Counted from the stretch's first letter, positions 31,959-44,348 are shown. The stretch is 64,000 nucleotides of DNA from Zarea fungicola (GCA_900169235.1 FWCC01000094.1:124001-188000); one strand, 5' to 3'. Numbers and translations are program-made. Notes: generated by a model not told the origin, from the letters alone.

Positions 31959-34472
31959 CTAGCTTGCCTTCGGTGTAGTACCCCCGATGAGACCCTTCCC
32001 ATTTCCTAGATCGAGGTTGAGTTTTAATAGGTTGATTGAGCTGCCTTGACCGATGGTAATATTGGCAGCGTCTGCCTGAGATATCTTTGGACCAATGCCA
32101 GAGTCCGCGGCCGTGAGTTTGCTGAAAAATGCCTGCGTATCGGTCTGTGCATTTTCCGCAGTATCGACACCTTGCTCCTGAAGAATAAACAGTACCGCAA
32201 CGCGACAGAAGTCAAAGACATCATCTGTAGCAGAAAATGAGTTTCCCTCGTCGGTGCGACCATGAAGAGCCTTGGCCCGGGTCTCCGGACTTGCCAGTCG
32301 TGGATTTCTGAGCATGTCATCGGATCCAAAAGCATCATTTTCGACCTGCGCTACCAAATGGGTAGCAGACTCTCGTGGCGCCCGTCTCGCCTTTGAGATC
32401 GTTGACTTCTCTGCAGCAACCCTTGAAGAGCGTCCATTGAAGGTAACGAGAGAATTCTGCGCGATGCAAGAAAGTCCACTTGCATTGATTTTGGCCAAAA
32501 TTGAAGTCCCTGATAATGGAATGGAGAAGTTTGAATTCGCTTCAGCGATAAGCCGCGGAATAGACTGGCCAAGTGTAACATTTTTAATCGATGATGACTT
32601 ATCGGCTGATACAAGATCCGTCGTTGTGCAGCCGATTGATCCAGCTGTACCACAACCAGAACCTGTGAATCCACCACTGCAAATGCAAGAGCATATTCCA
32701 CCTGAGACAACATTTGTGCCGCCATTCTGGCATATGAGGTCCTTCTGGCACTTGTCAACGCCTGTGGGGTCTTTGGACGAGTCATTTTTGTTGAAAACAA
32801 GGAGCTCGAGAGGAACTACAATAGCAGCCACGACAGCAGATAGGATAAAAATCGTGGCTACGATGATTGCCCAAAGGGGTAGGCCACAGCAGCGACGTTT
32901 ACGTTTGCTGCCTTTCTCTTGTTGTCCAACAGCATCGCGAAGTCCGGACACTAGTGGCCATCCACCCTGCCCAAGCCACGACGATCGATTTGCTCCATTA
33001 TTCAACTGAGGGGTAGACACTGGCGGAGGGAACGCAGCAAGCATATCAGACAGGCCAGAGTGTGGGCGGGCGCCTAAATGAAAACTTGTTAGCTGACTTG
33101 CCTGAAGGTTGGGGTGGGTAGGAGGCTTGCCTCGGGCACCATATTGACCATCTATATTCATTTGCTTTTCACCAAGAAAATCGTTTAAGTTGTCCATGCG
33201 ACTTGTTGGTCGCTTGCCTTTGTCAATCATGGCTGCAAGCCTAGTCGCTCTGCGAATAAGGTCCGGCAAGCTGGTAAGACTGCCGCGTGCTTCGCCTTCC
33301 CTCACTGCATCCATGTCGATTCGCAGGCCTCGTTTTATGGCAGCATTTTGATAGCAATTCGCCGATGGGTCATGCATAGTCTCAGACTCGGTGAGAATGC
33401 TAGATCTTGGTGCAGCGTATGCTTGGAGAAACTCCTCCTTGATTTGGTCACCACTAGGTGTTACAGAAGAATGAGCTGTAATGGCTTGTCCATGGATGCT
33501 AGCAGCGTTCCGGGATCTTCGTCTCTCATTTGATAACGCGTCTTGTGGCCATGCTGCATCAGCAGCTTCCGGATGGGCAGCACCCACAGGGGCAATTGCA
33601 TGAGAATCCAAATCGACTTGTCGGACAAGTTGTGCTTCGTCGCCGTACTCCGACTCCGGACTAACGTCTGTCATGGATTCTTCATAGAACGTATCAGGGT
33701 TCTTATTAGAGGTGTCTTCTGCATTCCAATTCTCAGGCATCGCAGCGCTTGAAGCATAGGAGCCGTGAGACCTTGAGCGTGGGCTTTCTTCAATGATCGG
33801 GGACACAAGTGATGCGTTCGAGTAAAAGGATGACGGCCCTCTGCGACGCGAGGGGGGTGGCCCAAAAAAGACGGCATCCTTTGGCTGGCTGATCTGGCTC
33901 ATTGTACTGCTTAGGGGTAACTTGGAGATGTAGCCATTGTTGGAAGGCGCTTGCCCAGAATCGCGCGGGAGGCTGTTGTTGAACTGGCTGTAGGTACTAT
34001 CCTGTGAACTTCCGGTGGTCCTGACTGGGGCGATGAAGAGCGGCGTAGGTTCCTGTAAACGAGCTTGATCAACCATGGAAGGGATTCGGCTGGGCCGCCG
34101 GGGTCGTCGGGGGGCCTGAGGTGGGCGGTCTGCAGGAGGTCGATATGAGCCAGCCCTGGCAGTATTCTCGGTCGGAGACGGTAGTTTGGGTATCGGAAAC
34201 TGAGGCATAGGACTCGGTCTGGATATCAGCTTCCCAGGCCCACCCTCGTACTGCGGTATGGCCTTTTGGTTCAGGTTTCGAGAAGATGCCGGTGACGCGG
34301 TGCCTGTGGTTGAATATGAAACCGACTGTTCATAGTCATGCACTGCAAGTTCTTGCTGCTTTTTTGCGAGGATCCTTGCTCTGGCAACAGATCCGGTTTT
34401 TCCTGATGGCAAATCCATTTTACTGCCATTATTTTGAGCACTCATCTGGTTCGCGGGTGTATCGCCTATCAA
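31959..34472 (-). CDS. Single-pass membrane protein with EGF-like domain
   Basis: Single exon, 837 aa. The long cytosolic-type N-terminal half (1-525) is Pro/Ser-rich and disordered, with blocks such as RPPQAPRRPRRPSRIPSM and VFFGPPPSRRRGPSSFYSNA. A KRKRR stop-transfer-like patch precedes one hydrophobic segment at about 530-560 (LPLWAIIVATIFILSAVVAA). An EGF-like module at about 575-607 follows, with six cysteines, CQNGG and a closing GFTGSGC. The remaining region has NxS/T sites. A basic patch before the membrane segment implies the N-terminus is inside and the EGF domain outside. Similar proteins occur across filamentous ascomycetes (recalled), without a function I can name; a surface sensor or wall contact role is inference. 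Confidence 0.85.
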   Translation of the reverse strand: MIGDTPANQMSAQNNGSKMDLPSGKTGSVARARILAKKQQELAVHDYEQSVSYSTTGTASPASSRNLNQKAIPQYEGGPGKLISRPSPMPQFPIPKLPSPTENTARAGSYRPPADRPPQAPRRPRRPSRIPSMVDQARLQEPTPLFIAPVRTTGSSQDSTYSQFNNSLPRDSGQAPSNNGYISKLPLSSTMSQISQPKDAVFFGPPPSRRRGPSSFYSNASLVSPIIEESPRSRSHGSYASSAAMPENWNAEDTSNKNPDTFYEESMTDVSPESEYGDEAQLVRQVDLDSHAIAPVGAAHPEAADAAWPQDALSNERRRSRNAASIHGQAITAHSSVTPSGDQIKEEFLQAYAAPRSSILTESETMHDPSANCYQNAAIKRGLRIDMDAVREGEARGSLTSLPDLIRRATRLAAMIDKGKRPTSRMDNLNDFLGEKQMNIDGQYGARGKPPTHPNLQASQLTSFHLGARPHSGLSDMLAAFPPPVSTPQLNNGANRSSWLGQGGWPLVSGLRDAVGQQEKGSKRKRRCCGLPLWAIIVATIFILSAVVAAIVVPLELLVFNKNDSSKDPTGVDKCQKDLICQNGGTNVVSGGICSCICSGGFTGSGCGTAGSIGCTTTDLVSADKSSSIKNVTLGQSIPRLIAEANSNFSIPLSGTSILAKINASGLSCIAQNSLVTFNGRSSRVAAEKSTISKARRAPRESATHLVAQVENDAFGSDDMLRNPRLASPETRAKALHGRTDEGNSFSATDDVFDFCRVAVLFILQEQGVDTAENAQTDTQAFFSKLTAADSGIGPKISQADAANITIGQGSSINLLKLNLDLGNGKGLIGGTTPKAS

Positions 34473-36764
34473 TGTACCAGAGGTTCCCTTTCAGATTGGG
34501 TTCAAGACAAGTGGCACGGATTGCAATCCCGTGTATAACTCGGAATCAATAGAGACGACGTGAATATGCAATGTTCGCACAAATTCTCGGTCTATCTTCT
34601 GACGGAATCAAGGACAATTGGTTTGTTGCTGTAAAGAACTAATGTTAGCGACAGGTAGAGGCTGTCACCGTGCTGCACTGAGTCCAGATATATCGGATAA
34701 TGACAGGAATGGTTGACTTTTGAGAGGGGGTTTCATGTTGATTGGTGCAATAGTTCGCTGAATTCGGGGCAACATACTGAACCTACACGAGTGAATGGCT
34801 GTTGTTTAGTCCAACCCTGCAATGTCCGTTCCGCTTGCACCACTCAATCACAGACTGAACTTATTCCCGAAAGTCGTAAATATCGTTATCAAGCTTAGCT
34901 TGTTTCGTGCTCGGCAGTTGTTAGAATGCTATTGAGGTTGAAAGACGTTTGGCCTTGGCACAGAAGTCGGATTATCAATCAGTTGTTGAGCGCAGCTCGA
35001 GCAGTCATAAGCACAGGGCCGGCCAATGCTGCGCCGAGTGCTATAATCTTGTTGCAGAATTCTAGAGGTTCTGCTAAAGTCAAGACTGGGTTGGGATGGA
35101 AGAAAATCTTGCAAGTCAAGTCGTTTGTTTGCGGGCACGAACTGGCAGGCGCCGAGTACCGAGGTGGGCAGGTGAACAGCACTGCCAGCTACGGCAGGGA
35201 TCGAAACGGAAACGAGGGTGGGAAAATGAATGGCGAGTAGAAGAGAAAAACTAGCGGACCGAGCTGCTAGTAGTGAGAAATCAAGTAACCGACTCGGGTG
35301 AAAGAAAAATAAATAAATAAATAATACACTGGTGTCGTGGAAAGAGCGGCAGAATGGAAAGTGAGAAAAGACTGGTCTAGAGAGAAAGGAAGGTAAAGTT
35401 AAAATGGGTGAACGGGGTACGCTCTGGTACTTCTAAGTAGCTGGTTGCACAGCTGGGAGGGGTGGCACCACCTATGTGCCCTGCTGCCAACCGAGCCGGT
35501 AAAACGCACGTTGGCGAGCAAAATGCACAGTCCAACAAATCGGACAGTGCAGCAGGCGGACGGGAAGAAGAAAAACAAGAAGAAAGGAACAAAATTAATC
35601 ATTAGAAGTGAGCATGCGTTGGAAATGGGGATAAAGTGGAAAAAGGTGCGGAGCTCAGATAGGAACAGGCCCAACGACCACAACACAAGATGGAGAGTTG
35701 AGTGGGATACACTGAAGACGAAATGAGCTTTTCCAAAGGCGCATTTCGTATGGGAGGAAGAAGGTGGCAGGGGGACCATACGCCGTGACACCCGACGCCC
35801 AATGGCTGCGATCTCGCGATCTTGTTGGACAGTCCATCCAGTGCTCCATTGGGCTAGCAGGGGAGCGAGGGGTTGGTTCACTTGCAGAGAGAGTAGATTG
35901 TCATCCGTACAGCAGCATCAACCTGCATGAACAACGGGCCAGTGCGAAAACAGGTTCCCGTAAATATGAGCCTCAAGGTGATGGTGCGGATTATTGATGA
36001 TTCGTAGTTATTTTAACATATACTCCTTTCTACAAGTAATTAAGATATGCTTCTCAGCAAGACTTAGAGTATTGCAGATGTCTCTGTATAAATGTTTATT
36101 AGTTACCGTGTTTCCTGTATACGAAGCAATACGTTTTCGCATAACCATGGATGTGCAAATGTTGCGTATTTTGGCCCAAAGAACCGGGGAAAGGTGAGGC
36201 AATCTGTGTTCCCTTCCTTTCTCCTACTGTGTACCCATGATTTCAGAGTTTGTAGTAGTGTCCGTAGTTACTAGCAAATCAGCTTGACAGGCTGGTTGGC
36301 TTGCATGTATTGCCGTACATGCTTTGGTCTGTTATTAACTAGGTCGTAATTTATCTCATACCGCCACCACTGTGATAGGGTCAGTAGTCAAATTTAGCCG
36401 AGCAAAAAGTTTTACTAGGTGGGTTGGTGTACCAGTGTCGTGGCGTGTTCCAAGCTGAGACGGACCTGGGACGCTGTCCGGTCGCAAGCCACGAGGACTA
36501 GGTTCTCCTTACTCACAGCCTGATAGAGGTACCGACAGTTGCTTGTTATATTACGGAGTAAGGGCGCCCTGGAGCACGGACCTGGATTCAGTCAAGGATG
36601 GTGATGTGACCGCCTCCCTCCGGGCACGATGCTATCCATGCTAGTCAAAAGTCAAACACTAGCGTCTTGTTCCTGCAGCAAGTGTGGGCCTTTGCCCCGC
36701 CCCGTGCCCAACGTATGTGGTATCCCAAACAGGTAGCCGTTCGTACTGGTTTCCTCTAAAAGCA

Positions 36765-36780
36765 TACGGAGTACTCCGTA
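36765..36780. repeat. perfect 16-bp palindrome TACGGAGTACTCCGTA
   Basis: It is its own reverse complement. Half-sites (TACGGAGT or ACTCCGTA) also appear near 17325, 36553 and 52804. Confidence 0.85.
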
Positions 36781-36845
36781 GTCCTCTAGCAATTAATTAT
36801 ATAAATATCCTATATTATTATGTGGCATCGCGGCTGCCCTATTCG

Positions 36846-36865
36846 CCCCCCCCCCCCCCCCCCCC
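36846..36865 (+). repeat. C20 homopolymer
   Basis: Twenty consecutive C, 127 nt before a sequence gap. Confidence 0.9.
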
Positions 36866-36992
36866 TGTTGCGCGGCCAGTCTGTGGTTTTGACGGCGCTC
36901 GTATCTCTCGCCCTCTCACAAAACAAGTCGGGGTCCTTACCACTACCCTATACCGAGCATACCGTTATGACAACTGTCTATAACTGCTACGC

Positions 36993-36994
36993 NN
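36993..36994. other. two-base assembly gap (NN)
   Basis: NN inside otherwise unique sequence. The true distance across it is unknown. Confidence 0.95.
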
Positions 36995-37518
36995 TCAATT
37001 AGACAGATAACTATAGCGTATAACTTGTAACTTCGTTACAACCGTGATCCAATCTATTACTGTACCTTGCTTTCTTTCCTTCTTTTTTCGGCCTTCCACT
37101 TCTGTTTCTGTTTAACCCCATCTTAGCATCCGGTTCTTAATGTGGCGTGTTGAGGCTCCATGTTTGGCTTATTGTTCTCGGCAGACCCGTCGGCCTTTTA
37201 GCTGAGACGATCCACAGGTAATCACTACCTCCTGCGTAGAATAAACAGCCATCTAAAGGGCTCAATGAATCATTATATCATTATTTACCAAGTCACATAT
37301 CCAAATATAGTACGTAGCAGGTCAAAGCTATAAATTCACGAAGTACATCACATAGGGTGCATCATGGCGTATTGTGTATAATCAACTGCTTGTCAAGACC
37401 AGGGGGCACTGTATTGCTGTGGATAAAGTGCAATTACTTGGAGCAAAAAGGTGAGAAGAGTATGGCCAGTAATTACCGCTCGGTGTTAACAGATATAAAT
37501 AACTGACTTCGTTCCAAA

Positions 37519-38020
37519 TCAAGCCAGATAAAATACTTCTTCCAGTGTCTTCCACCACTCCCCAGTCTCAGAGCTAACTGCGCCGTCCACTAAACTCTCC
37601 TGGTAGCTATCCGTCATCTTCCACCACTCACGTACCTTACCATTTGCCGCCATGCGCTCCATATCACCAACGAAGTCACCCCCTACGTATTTGAATGATG
37701 CAAACAAGAGACCATTTTTAGCATCGTACCATATGGAATCTTACAGTCCGTTAGCTTTACAATTGTAGCGTTTAATCAAGCCAAGCAGAGTATATCCCGT
37801 TTGAGGGTCTGATGTTACGACTGACCCGCCAGGTTCACAACTGTTTCAGCTACTTACAGTCTTCGATGTTACTGTCTTTGATCTGTTTGAGGACCTCAGG
37901 CCATGCCCTTGCATGGCAAGCCTTGTACTCCTCCACGTGCTCCTTCTTGAGGCGGATGACCTGACCGAAACGTCTCATCGCATTCGTTCGAGGGACGGCA
38001 GCGTCTGTACTTGACGGCAT
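37519..38020 (-). CDS. L-rhamnose mutarotase family protein (DUF718/RhaM)
   Basis: Small dimeric alpha/beta-barrel enzyme that interconverts alpha and beta L-rhamnose. Two exons: 38020-37858 and 37739-37519 (384 nt, 127 aa), joined across a 118-nt GT-AG intron (GTAAGT; GCTAAC branch site). After splicing the core reads MRRFGQVIRLKKEHVEEYKA and DYSIWYDAKNGLLFASFKY, then KVREWWKMTD and LEEVFYLA, matching bacterial RhaM along its length. Tyr32 and His36 sit at the spacing of the E. coli catalytic Tyr18/His22. The first 14 residues are an extra N-terminus. It stands alone; no rhamnose catabolic genes adjoin it. Substrate is inferred, since fungal members may act on other deoxy sugars. Confidence 0.9.
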
Positions 38021-38876
38021 TTAAGACTTAAGAACAAAATCTAGCTTTATGGCAACATGAACTTTTGGCGTTTTAATTGGTGGTTGCCGGGTACATGTGC
38101 GCAAAACTGCCGCAAAATTATGATCTCGCAACGTGGGTATCTGTGACAGCCCAATCCAACTTTATATCAAATGGTTAGCATACCAGGAAAACACGTAAGT
38201 CAGGGATATATTTGTTGACTTGGTCATCTGCATACAATGCACCACGACAAAGATGTGCAAATTTCCTTGTTCAACTGCTTAAGGAGGCTCCGCTGTAGCA
38301 TGCAAATGATATATGGCGAGCTCGGGAAGGTACTTGTAGGAAGGGCGAGTGAGCCGAGGCTAATTCACTCACAGAACGGGATCTCAGAGTCCGATTACTA
38401 GCTCTGGGATAAAACTATTTCTGGGGTTGGATTTGCTCGTAAAGCAGGTGTGGGTTATCCTGACGTGACCCAGCGCTGTGACCAAGGAACACAAGGATGT
38501 GGTTTAAGGAAAGAAGGTGTACCAACCGTCCAGATCTGTTGCGGGGTTAACATGGGCCGTACCCGCTGACAGAGAAACTAACCGCCACAAGAATTCACGG
38601 ACACAGGCCGAGTGCAATACTAATAGACCTAGCAGTACAAAGTAATGAATCTATACGAAACACGGTGCTTCTCAGAAACTCCCCGAAGTATTTTTAAATT
38701 GGCTACCTGAAGTAATATCCCCAGCGTGCCCGGCAGTCGCCATCGAAGGGACCAAGTAATCAATTTAGTAAAGTGACAAGCAAATGTTTTGAATGAACCT
38801 GGGCTGATCAGAAAGCCAATACCGACCACGTAGATGAAAGTTATGCAGTTGTCCGGTAGGGATAAAAGAGTACAAC
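38021..38876. other. intergenic region
   Basis: About 860 nt between the mutarotase gene start and the 3' end of the next minus-strand gene. No feature is recognised. Confidence 0.45.
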
Positions 38877-39964
38877 TTATGCCATGAGATGTGCTTTCTC
38901 CTGCGTGGTGGCGGCTTCGCTATGATCAGATTTGGGTTGCGCGCTGTGCTGCTCATTAACATGCCTAGCTCCAACGGCTCTCTTAACGCGTCTAGCAACA
39001 CTCTGAATGCAGAGGGCAAGGCTACAGTTGTTAGTGTTCTGATACCAATGACGACGAAGTCTAGCACCTACAATGCAACAGCGACACCAGAAGTGACGCC
39101 CATAACAATCGGCATGATTATATATCCCGCAATGATTCTCGCTAGGTGGCGCCACTCGTCGCGAGAAGACACACCGGGTTCAGCAACTTCAGGAATATAC
39201 TCTATGTTTGCCACATCGTAATCAGGTACGAGTGTACCTGTAGGAGAATGTGACTTGTGCGAGTCGTGATCGGTCTGCTTTCCACATCCTTTAAATTTCT
39301 GTACGTGTATCCAAAGCTTATCTGCAAAATGCTTTGCGCGACACCAGAAGGAGGTGCATGAGGCGCCAGTAGAGCGGTCATAATCCACAGCAGACATCAT
39401 AATGCTACCGCCAGGAGCCTTAATTAGGTCAATTTTGACAGCAGGGACGCCATCGACGAATCGTGTTCCGACCTCGATGATCTTGAGATCAACCTCGATT
39501 AACTCCATGTTGTCATCCTTTGCTACAGCTTTTGGGTATACTGCGAGGCTGTAACCCAGTTTTTTAGGTGTTGACTCTTTATGGCCTTTGTGCTTTCGGT
39601 GGCCTTTATGCTCTCTGTGTCTTCCATGGCGGCTGTGTCCCCCATTACCTTTTACAATGGCGGCCTGCAAATCGCCACTCCATGGGTCGGCATCTGGGTA
39701 TAGCTCAAATCCATTGAGTAACAGTCTTGTCTCGTCCTCAACGGTGAAGTCCAGACGCAGGTACGTGTTTCTACCCTTGCAATCGCTGCAGGGAATAGAG
39801 ACGCTCTTTGAAAAGGCAGATTTTGGAATACCATATGCAACTGCGATGGCAGAATCGCTAATAGGGAGTGTTTTGAATATATTTTCGTCATGCTCGGATA
39901 TTTCGGGAACAATAACGAACGAGGCCGAGGCAGCCGCCAGGGCCAGCAGTTTAAATAACATCAT
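38877..39964 (-). CDS. Secreted or type I membrane protein with His-rich insert
   Basis: Two exons: 39964-39072 and 39021-38877 (1038 nt, 345 aa), intron 50 nt with CACTAACAAC branch site. A signal peptide (MMLFKLLALAAASASFVIVP) is followed by an extracellular domain with C59-x2-C62 and the block GRNTYLRLDFTVEDETRLLL. After the block ELYPDADPWSGDLQAA comes a His/Lys/Gly/Arg-rich insert at about 109-129 with seven His. Near 283-310 a hydrophobic segment (IIMPIVMGVTSGVAVAFLAL) spans the splice junction and is followed by a basic cytosolic tail. I recall related fungal secreted hypotheticals lacking the His insert, but no function. The intron is needed: without it the protein stops inside the membrane helix. 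Confidence 0.82.
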
Positions 39965-42900
39965 ATCGAATTATGGCGGTAATATGGTCCGGTTCGTCAA
40001 CAAATTGGTAGGATTGATGATGGAATGAAATACCAGAAACAGACATAGAAGAACAAGATTCAAGTGGCAAATGTGAAGGGAGAGGGAGGCACTAGTGGCT
40101 CTCTAGAGTGGCATTTGTGCTGGTGACGAGTCCAGCATGCCGGATGAGGCGGACCTGTGGGGCCCCTTAGTCCCCACCACACACCAGTGGGTCGCTGACA
40201 TAACCCTGTGATCTACTAGCTGATTGGCTTCTTAAAAATCAGTTGATGTGTTTACTTATCTAATAACCAGCTTTTAGCTGTAACTTTGACATCTTTTTAC
40301 CAGTAGATATGGACTGCATAGCAGAGTCTCTGTATTTGCACTCCTGAAAACTCGAAAATTGTGACGCAAATACATCTCTCTTTATTGCCTAGAAGTTCCA
40401 CAACTACTTTGCAAATCTTCAACTGAGAGCCAGAAAATCGCGACAGCTCTCTGTCACAAACATCGGAAAACCCGCCCAACTCTAATCAGGATAACGATAT
40501 CACTGTCCAACCGCATATGTTCGTAAGGGGCTGTTATCTTTACAGCGCTGCGGTTATCCGCTTCCCCCAAGGGTAACTGAGGCTGCCATGCAAATCCTCT
40601 GGCGATGGCGACGTCCCAGAATGGACCCGAGTACTCCCATCATCAACCAGCAAGCTACGCGATAAAGCCGTCTGGAGTATGGTCAGGATGGGATACGTCA
40701 TCGTTTCTAGTGAATGCGACTCAGTTCGTTCATGCAATTTTGACAAAGAAGAACTGACTGAATCGGTTGCTCGATTTTTTCTCCAGGGTCTATGCCATCA
40801 ATGTAACATCGCCTGTCTAGGCAAAATAGATGAACTAGAATTGTTTTGGGATATGGAAGGTGTACATGCGATGAATCTGTTATCCTTAAAGCTGTGGGAT
40901 ACATTGTGATTGCAATCACTTCAGCTCACATGCTCCATTTTGGAGATTTAGAGACGGGGGCATTGGCTGTATCCGTTGCACCGGTGTTCCTACCACATAA
41001 ATTCAGTACAGGGTATGGCATTGTAGTGTGCTCAATGATAGCGATCGATCTCGTTGTTTTCGCATGGCTATGATGTTTAGAAGAAGAAAGCGGAATCGAG
41101 GGACTTGTGGAGACAGTAGTGGCGTTCCGCAGTATCGCTGCGGGCGAAACTCCATTTCTAACTCAGAAATTGAAACAGTTGATGTAAACTTCATCTTAGG
41201 AATACCAATACCTTCTAGAGGCCTTGGGTTGTTGCTAGGATCGTTGCAAGCTCGTCAAGAATGGGCGCTGGGTGACGATGGGGAGCTTGAGAGAATCAGA
41301 AGGACCAGTTAGGAAGGAGTCTTACTTTGTGTTAGTTAAGTCAAAAGAATGTTCTTGAAGGGATATTGCCTTACAAAACCAGTAACTGAAGTAGGAGAAG
41401 TCGAATCATGCAAGTCATATGCAACAGTGTAGTCATTAGCTGGAGCAGCAATCCGGTCCGAGTTTGCTCTACCACTAGGATGCAACGGCTTCAAAATCGC
41501 AGCCAGCTGTCCTCCATTATGATAGAGAAAAGAGCGAAGAAATCAGAATGGCTTTGAGTGCCATATTCGTAAAATGGTTTCTCATTATCGCGGCAAACTC
41601 GCCCCTGAAGTGAATTTAGTATTTAGTTGACTGGGTAGATGGGGATACATACCACCTTTTAGAAATAATGCACTTGCTGATCGAGATGTATCTTTCGTGT
41701 CGGACTTGGTTGGGATTGACGAGCGCAAACAGAAAACTATTCACGTGCAAGAGAGAGAAAGTATTCGGTGCCTATATAGACGCGAGAAAACACAAAGTGA
41801 GCCGAAATTGAGCAGAAAGTTGGCGCAGAACTTTTACACACGTCACCTCCAAACGGGATTACCAGCTGCCAGAATCGTACAGCGTTTTTCGAAAGGGGCT
41901 GGCCATAGAGAACAACGAATTTATATCAAGGAAACTAGTAATAGTCTTTAGCGTAATGTTCTAGTAATACCGTCGCTTAGGTTCTTTTATGGGAAAGTCG
42001 AAATCGCAAATGGAGATTTTACCCCGAGCAGATAGCCAGCCACTTGCTGTTCTCGGCCGCTGTCCATCACGTTGAACAGTTCGGCATACTGAGGGAATTT
42101 TGGTCACTGTTGTCATAATAACTAATCTATATCTTTGTCGACGGATCCGGTGCTCATAGTGTTGATCAGACACCGAAACATGGCTATGCATTGCGTTTGC
42201 GCCGATTGCTCTCGGCGTGTCGAACACACTGAACCCTCTACGCTACACACATAGCTGAAACTGCAATAAAAGTGAGAGAAACATAGTTCAGCGTGTGAAA
42301 GCATCTACCAAATAACTGGCATTCCTCTCTATAACAATTGATCTATGGCGGTATAGGCAGGTTGTAGTATTGTCTCTTATTGCTATCCTTGCAAAGCTAA
42401 GTTTACAATCTAGCGACTGTACTGAAACCTAAAAAAATGGAAAATAAGCTAGTTGATATAAATAACGTGGGTGAATTTGGTATCTACCTGTATAGCTTGA
42501 AGCCATGCCTGCCAAAACGAACAGAGTTAGAGTCTTTGGGGTCGCCGCCGCCGCCTGCAGGGATTTGATGGCTGGCTTTCCCTTCATACAAACGTAACAG
42601 GCTATAAAACGGTAATTAAGAGGTTCCGAAGTTAGTACGTCAATGCATTAATTTTCTATAAACCTTAGCAACTCCTTGTTCCCTCGCTTGTGTTGTCGTG
42701 GATGGAATCCACCCCGGTATTCCCAAATTGACCTTTGCCGACAGTGTCTATAGCCTTGTACGAAAGAGCAGCCTTGTCGCAGCTAAACTAAGATCAAGAG
42801 CTGCCAGCTTGAGAATCATTTAATAATGATTTCCATTATCGAATTCAGCAGCGGCTAGCGTAACAATCCCAGCGTTCAAGTATTGCTCCTACGCTTTCAT

Positions 42901-44348
42901 AAAGTTATGCACCGCTTACCAAACTTCGGCAGTTCTACTGCAATAAGTCTTGACAGCGGATCGCAATTCAAGTTGAAATCCTTCTGATAATTTAGTATCG
43001 AAATAATTGCAATGTGCTGTCACTGACCAGCCTTGCGGACAAATTAGAAGGCAATTGGTATAACCAGAGGTAAGCTTGCCCACAACGTTGCTGCGCCTTG
43101 ATTCTACTTTGAAAATGTTATCAATTCTGTCATTTTAATAAATGCACAATGAAAAAGAATGATGATGCCGGCAGTATCAGCCTCTGAAGTAAATATTTCA
43201 GTCATACTAGACCAACCTCGCCAGCGTCAGGTCCCAAAGACCGAAATTCGACCCCGTGGAGAGATAGTTGTACTTGATGAAGTTTTGAGGCAATTAATAA
43301 GAACTAGTAGATTATTACTGAATAATGATATACAGTCACTATGAGGTAGATGATGAGCCTGGGAGCTCTGCGGCCTCGCTACCAATGTGGGATGTCTATA
43401 TAGTGCGTCACCTGTCAAGAGGAGTGTATTTAATCCACTCGCCTTTTCCGAGTACAAAAATTGCAGCCGTATTGGATTCAATCCTAACATGCCCGATCAA
43501 GCTTGTATAACGAAGTGGCTGAGGTATACACATGACCTGTGTAGTAAATGAAGCTCATCGGATTTTATGCATGTGGGTATGAAACATGACGCTATAATGC
43601 TTAAATTCAATCTATTATTGTTTATTTGTTATGGAGGGGAACTGGTTCATGAAATCTCCCTCAAGACTTGAGCTATCAGAAGAAAAAAACAACCCACCGC
43701 GCGTTGTGATTGTTCAGAGCTCTCTATACATGACTGTCGATTTCAGATCAATTTCCAGTATGACAGACGCTATTAAGCCTTATCTGTGCGCAGTAATGGT
43801 AAATAAATGCTGCATGGTATAGCAGGCGATTTGTTTTTGCTGAGGCTGCTGCGCCATTGGGTACCATCCTGGTAAGTGAAGCTTGAGGCGTAGATTATGG
43901 CGCCACAGTCCATGGAAGACAATAGCCACATCAAAGAAAGCTATGAATGGATAAGTCAAAAATTCGGTGGAATTTTATAGGGAAGCAGCCTTATTATCAT
44001 ACTGTGGCTATATGCCTGCTAACCTTGGTTTCGAAGCTAGAAATTCATGGTTTGTGAATTCCGAACCTCTTCTTTGATGATGAAAACTGACTAAAACACC
44101 ACGGAGAGGGAGAGATGGAGTCGGATACTGTTCAATTTTGCCATGGTGTCCCGAGAATTATACCTGGGCTGCAAACCTTGCGCCATTACGATCACCATCG
44201 TTACGATGCGATCGACAAGGCTTTTTCCAAGGGAATAATTGCCATCTGAACTAAAATATTACTCTCTAAAGAGTTTGCCGTGTATTATTGCACCCTGGGG
44301 AATGCACAGTGAGCTTCTCAGGTAATCTGGCTTCAAGAGTTGAGTCTT

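Larger units (their letters stand above)
34473..37518. other. intergenic region, 3.0 kb, with assembly gap
   Basis: No supported gene. The part near 34473 would hold the EGF-gene promoter and leader, with an (AAAT)n run near 35307-35324. A C20 run, a TACGGAGTA palindrome and a two-base gap (NN) follow. Frames at 34926-35240 and 35399-35881 have no family resemblance. Confidence 0.5.

Noticed and set aside
35399..35881. 160-codon minus-strand frame
   Set aside because: Phe/Ser-rich because of poly-A/G sequence on the other strand. No motif; it lies in the presumed 5' leader of the EGF-domain gene.
40540..41312. Group of 60-95 codon frames on both strands, examined as a possible multi-exon gene
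   Set aside because: Tried joining them on each strand. No combination of good donor, branch and acceptor sites gave a recognisable protein.
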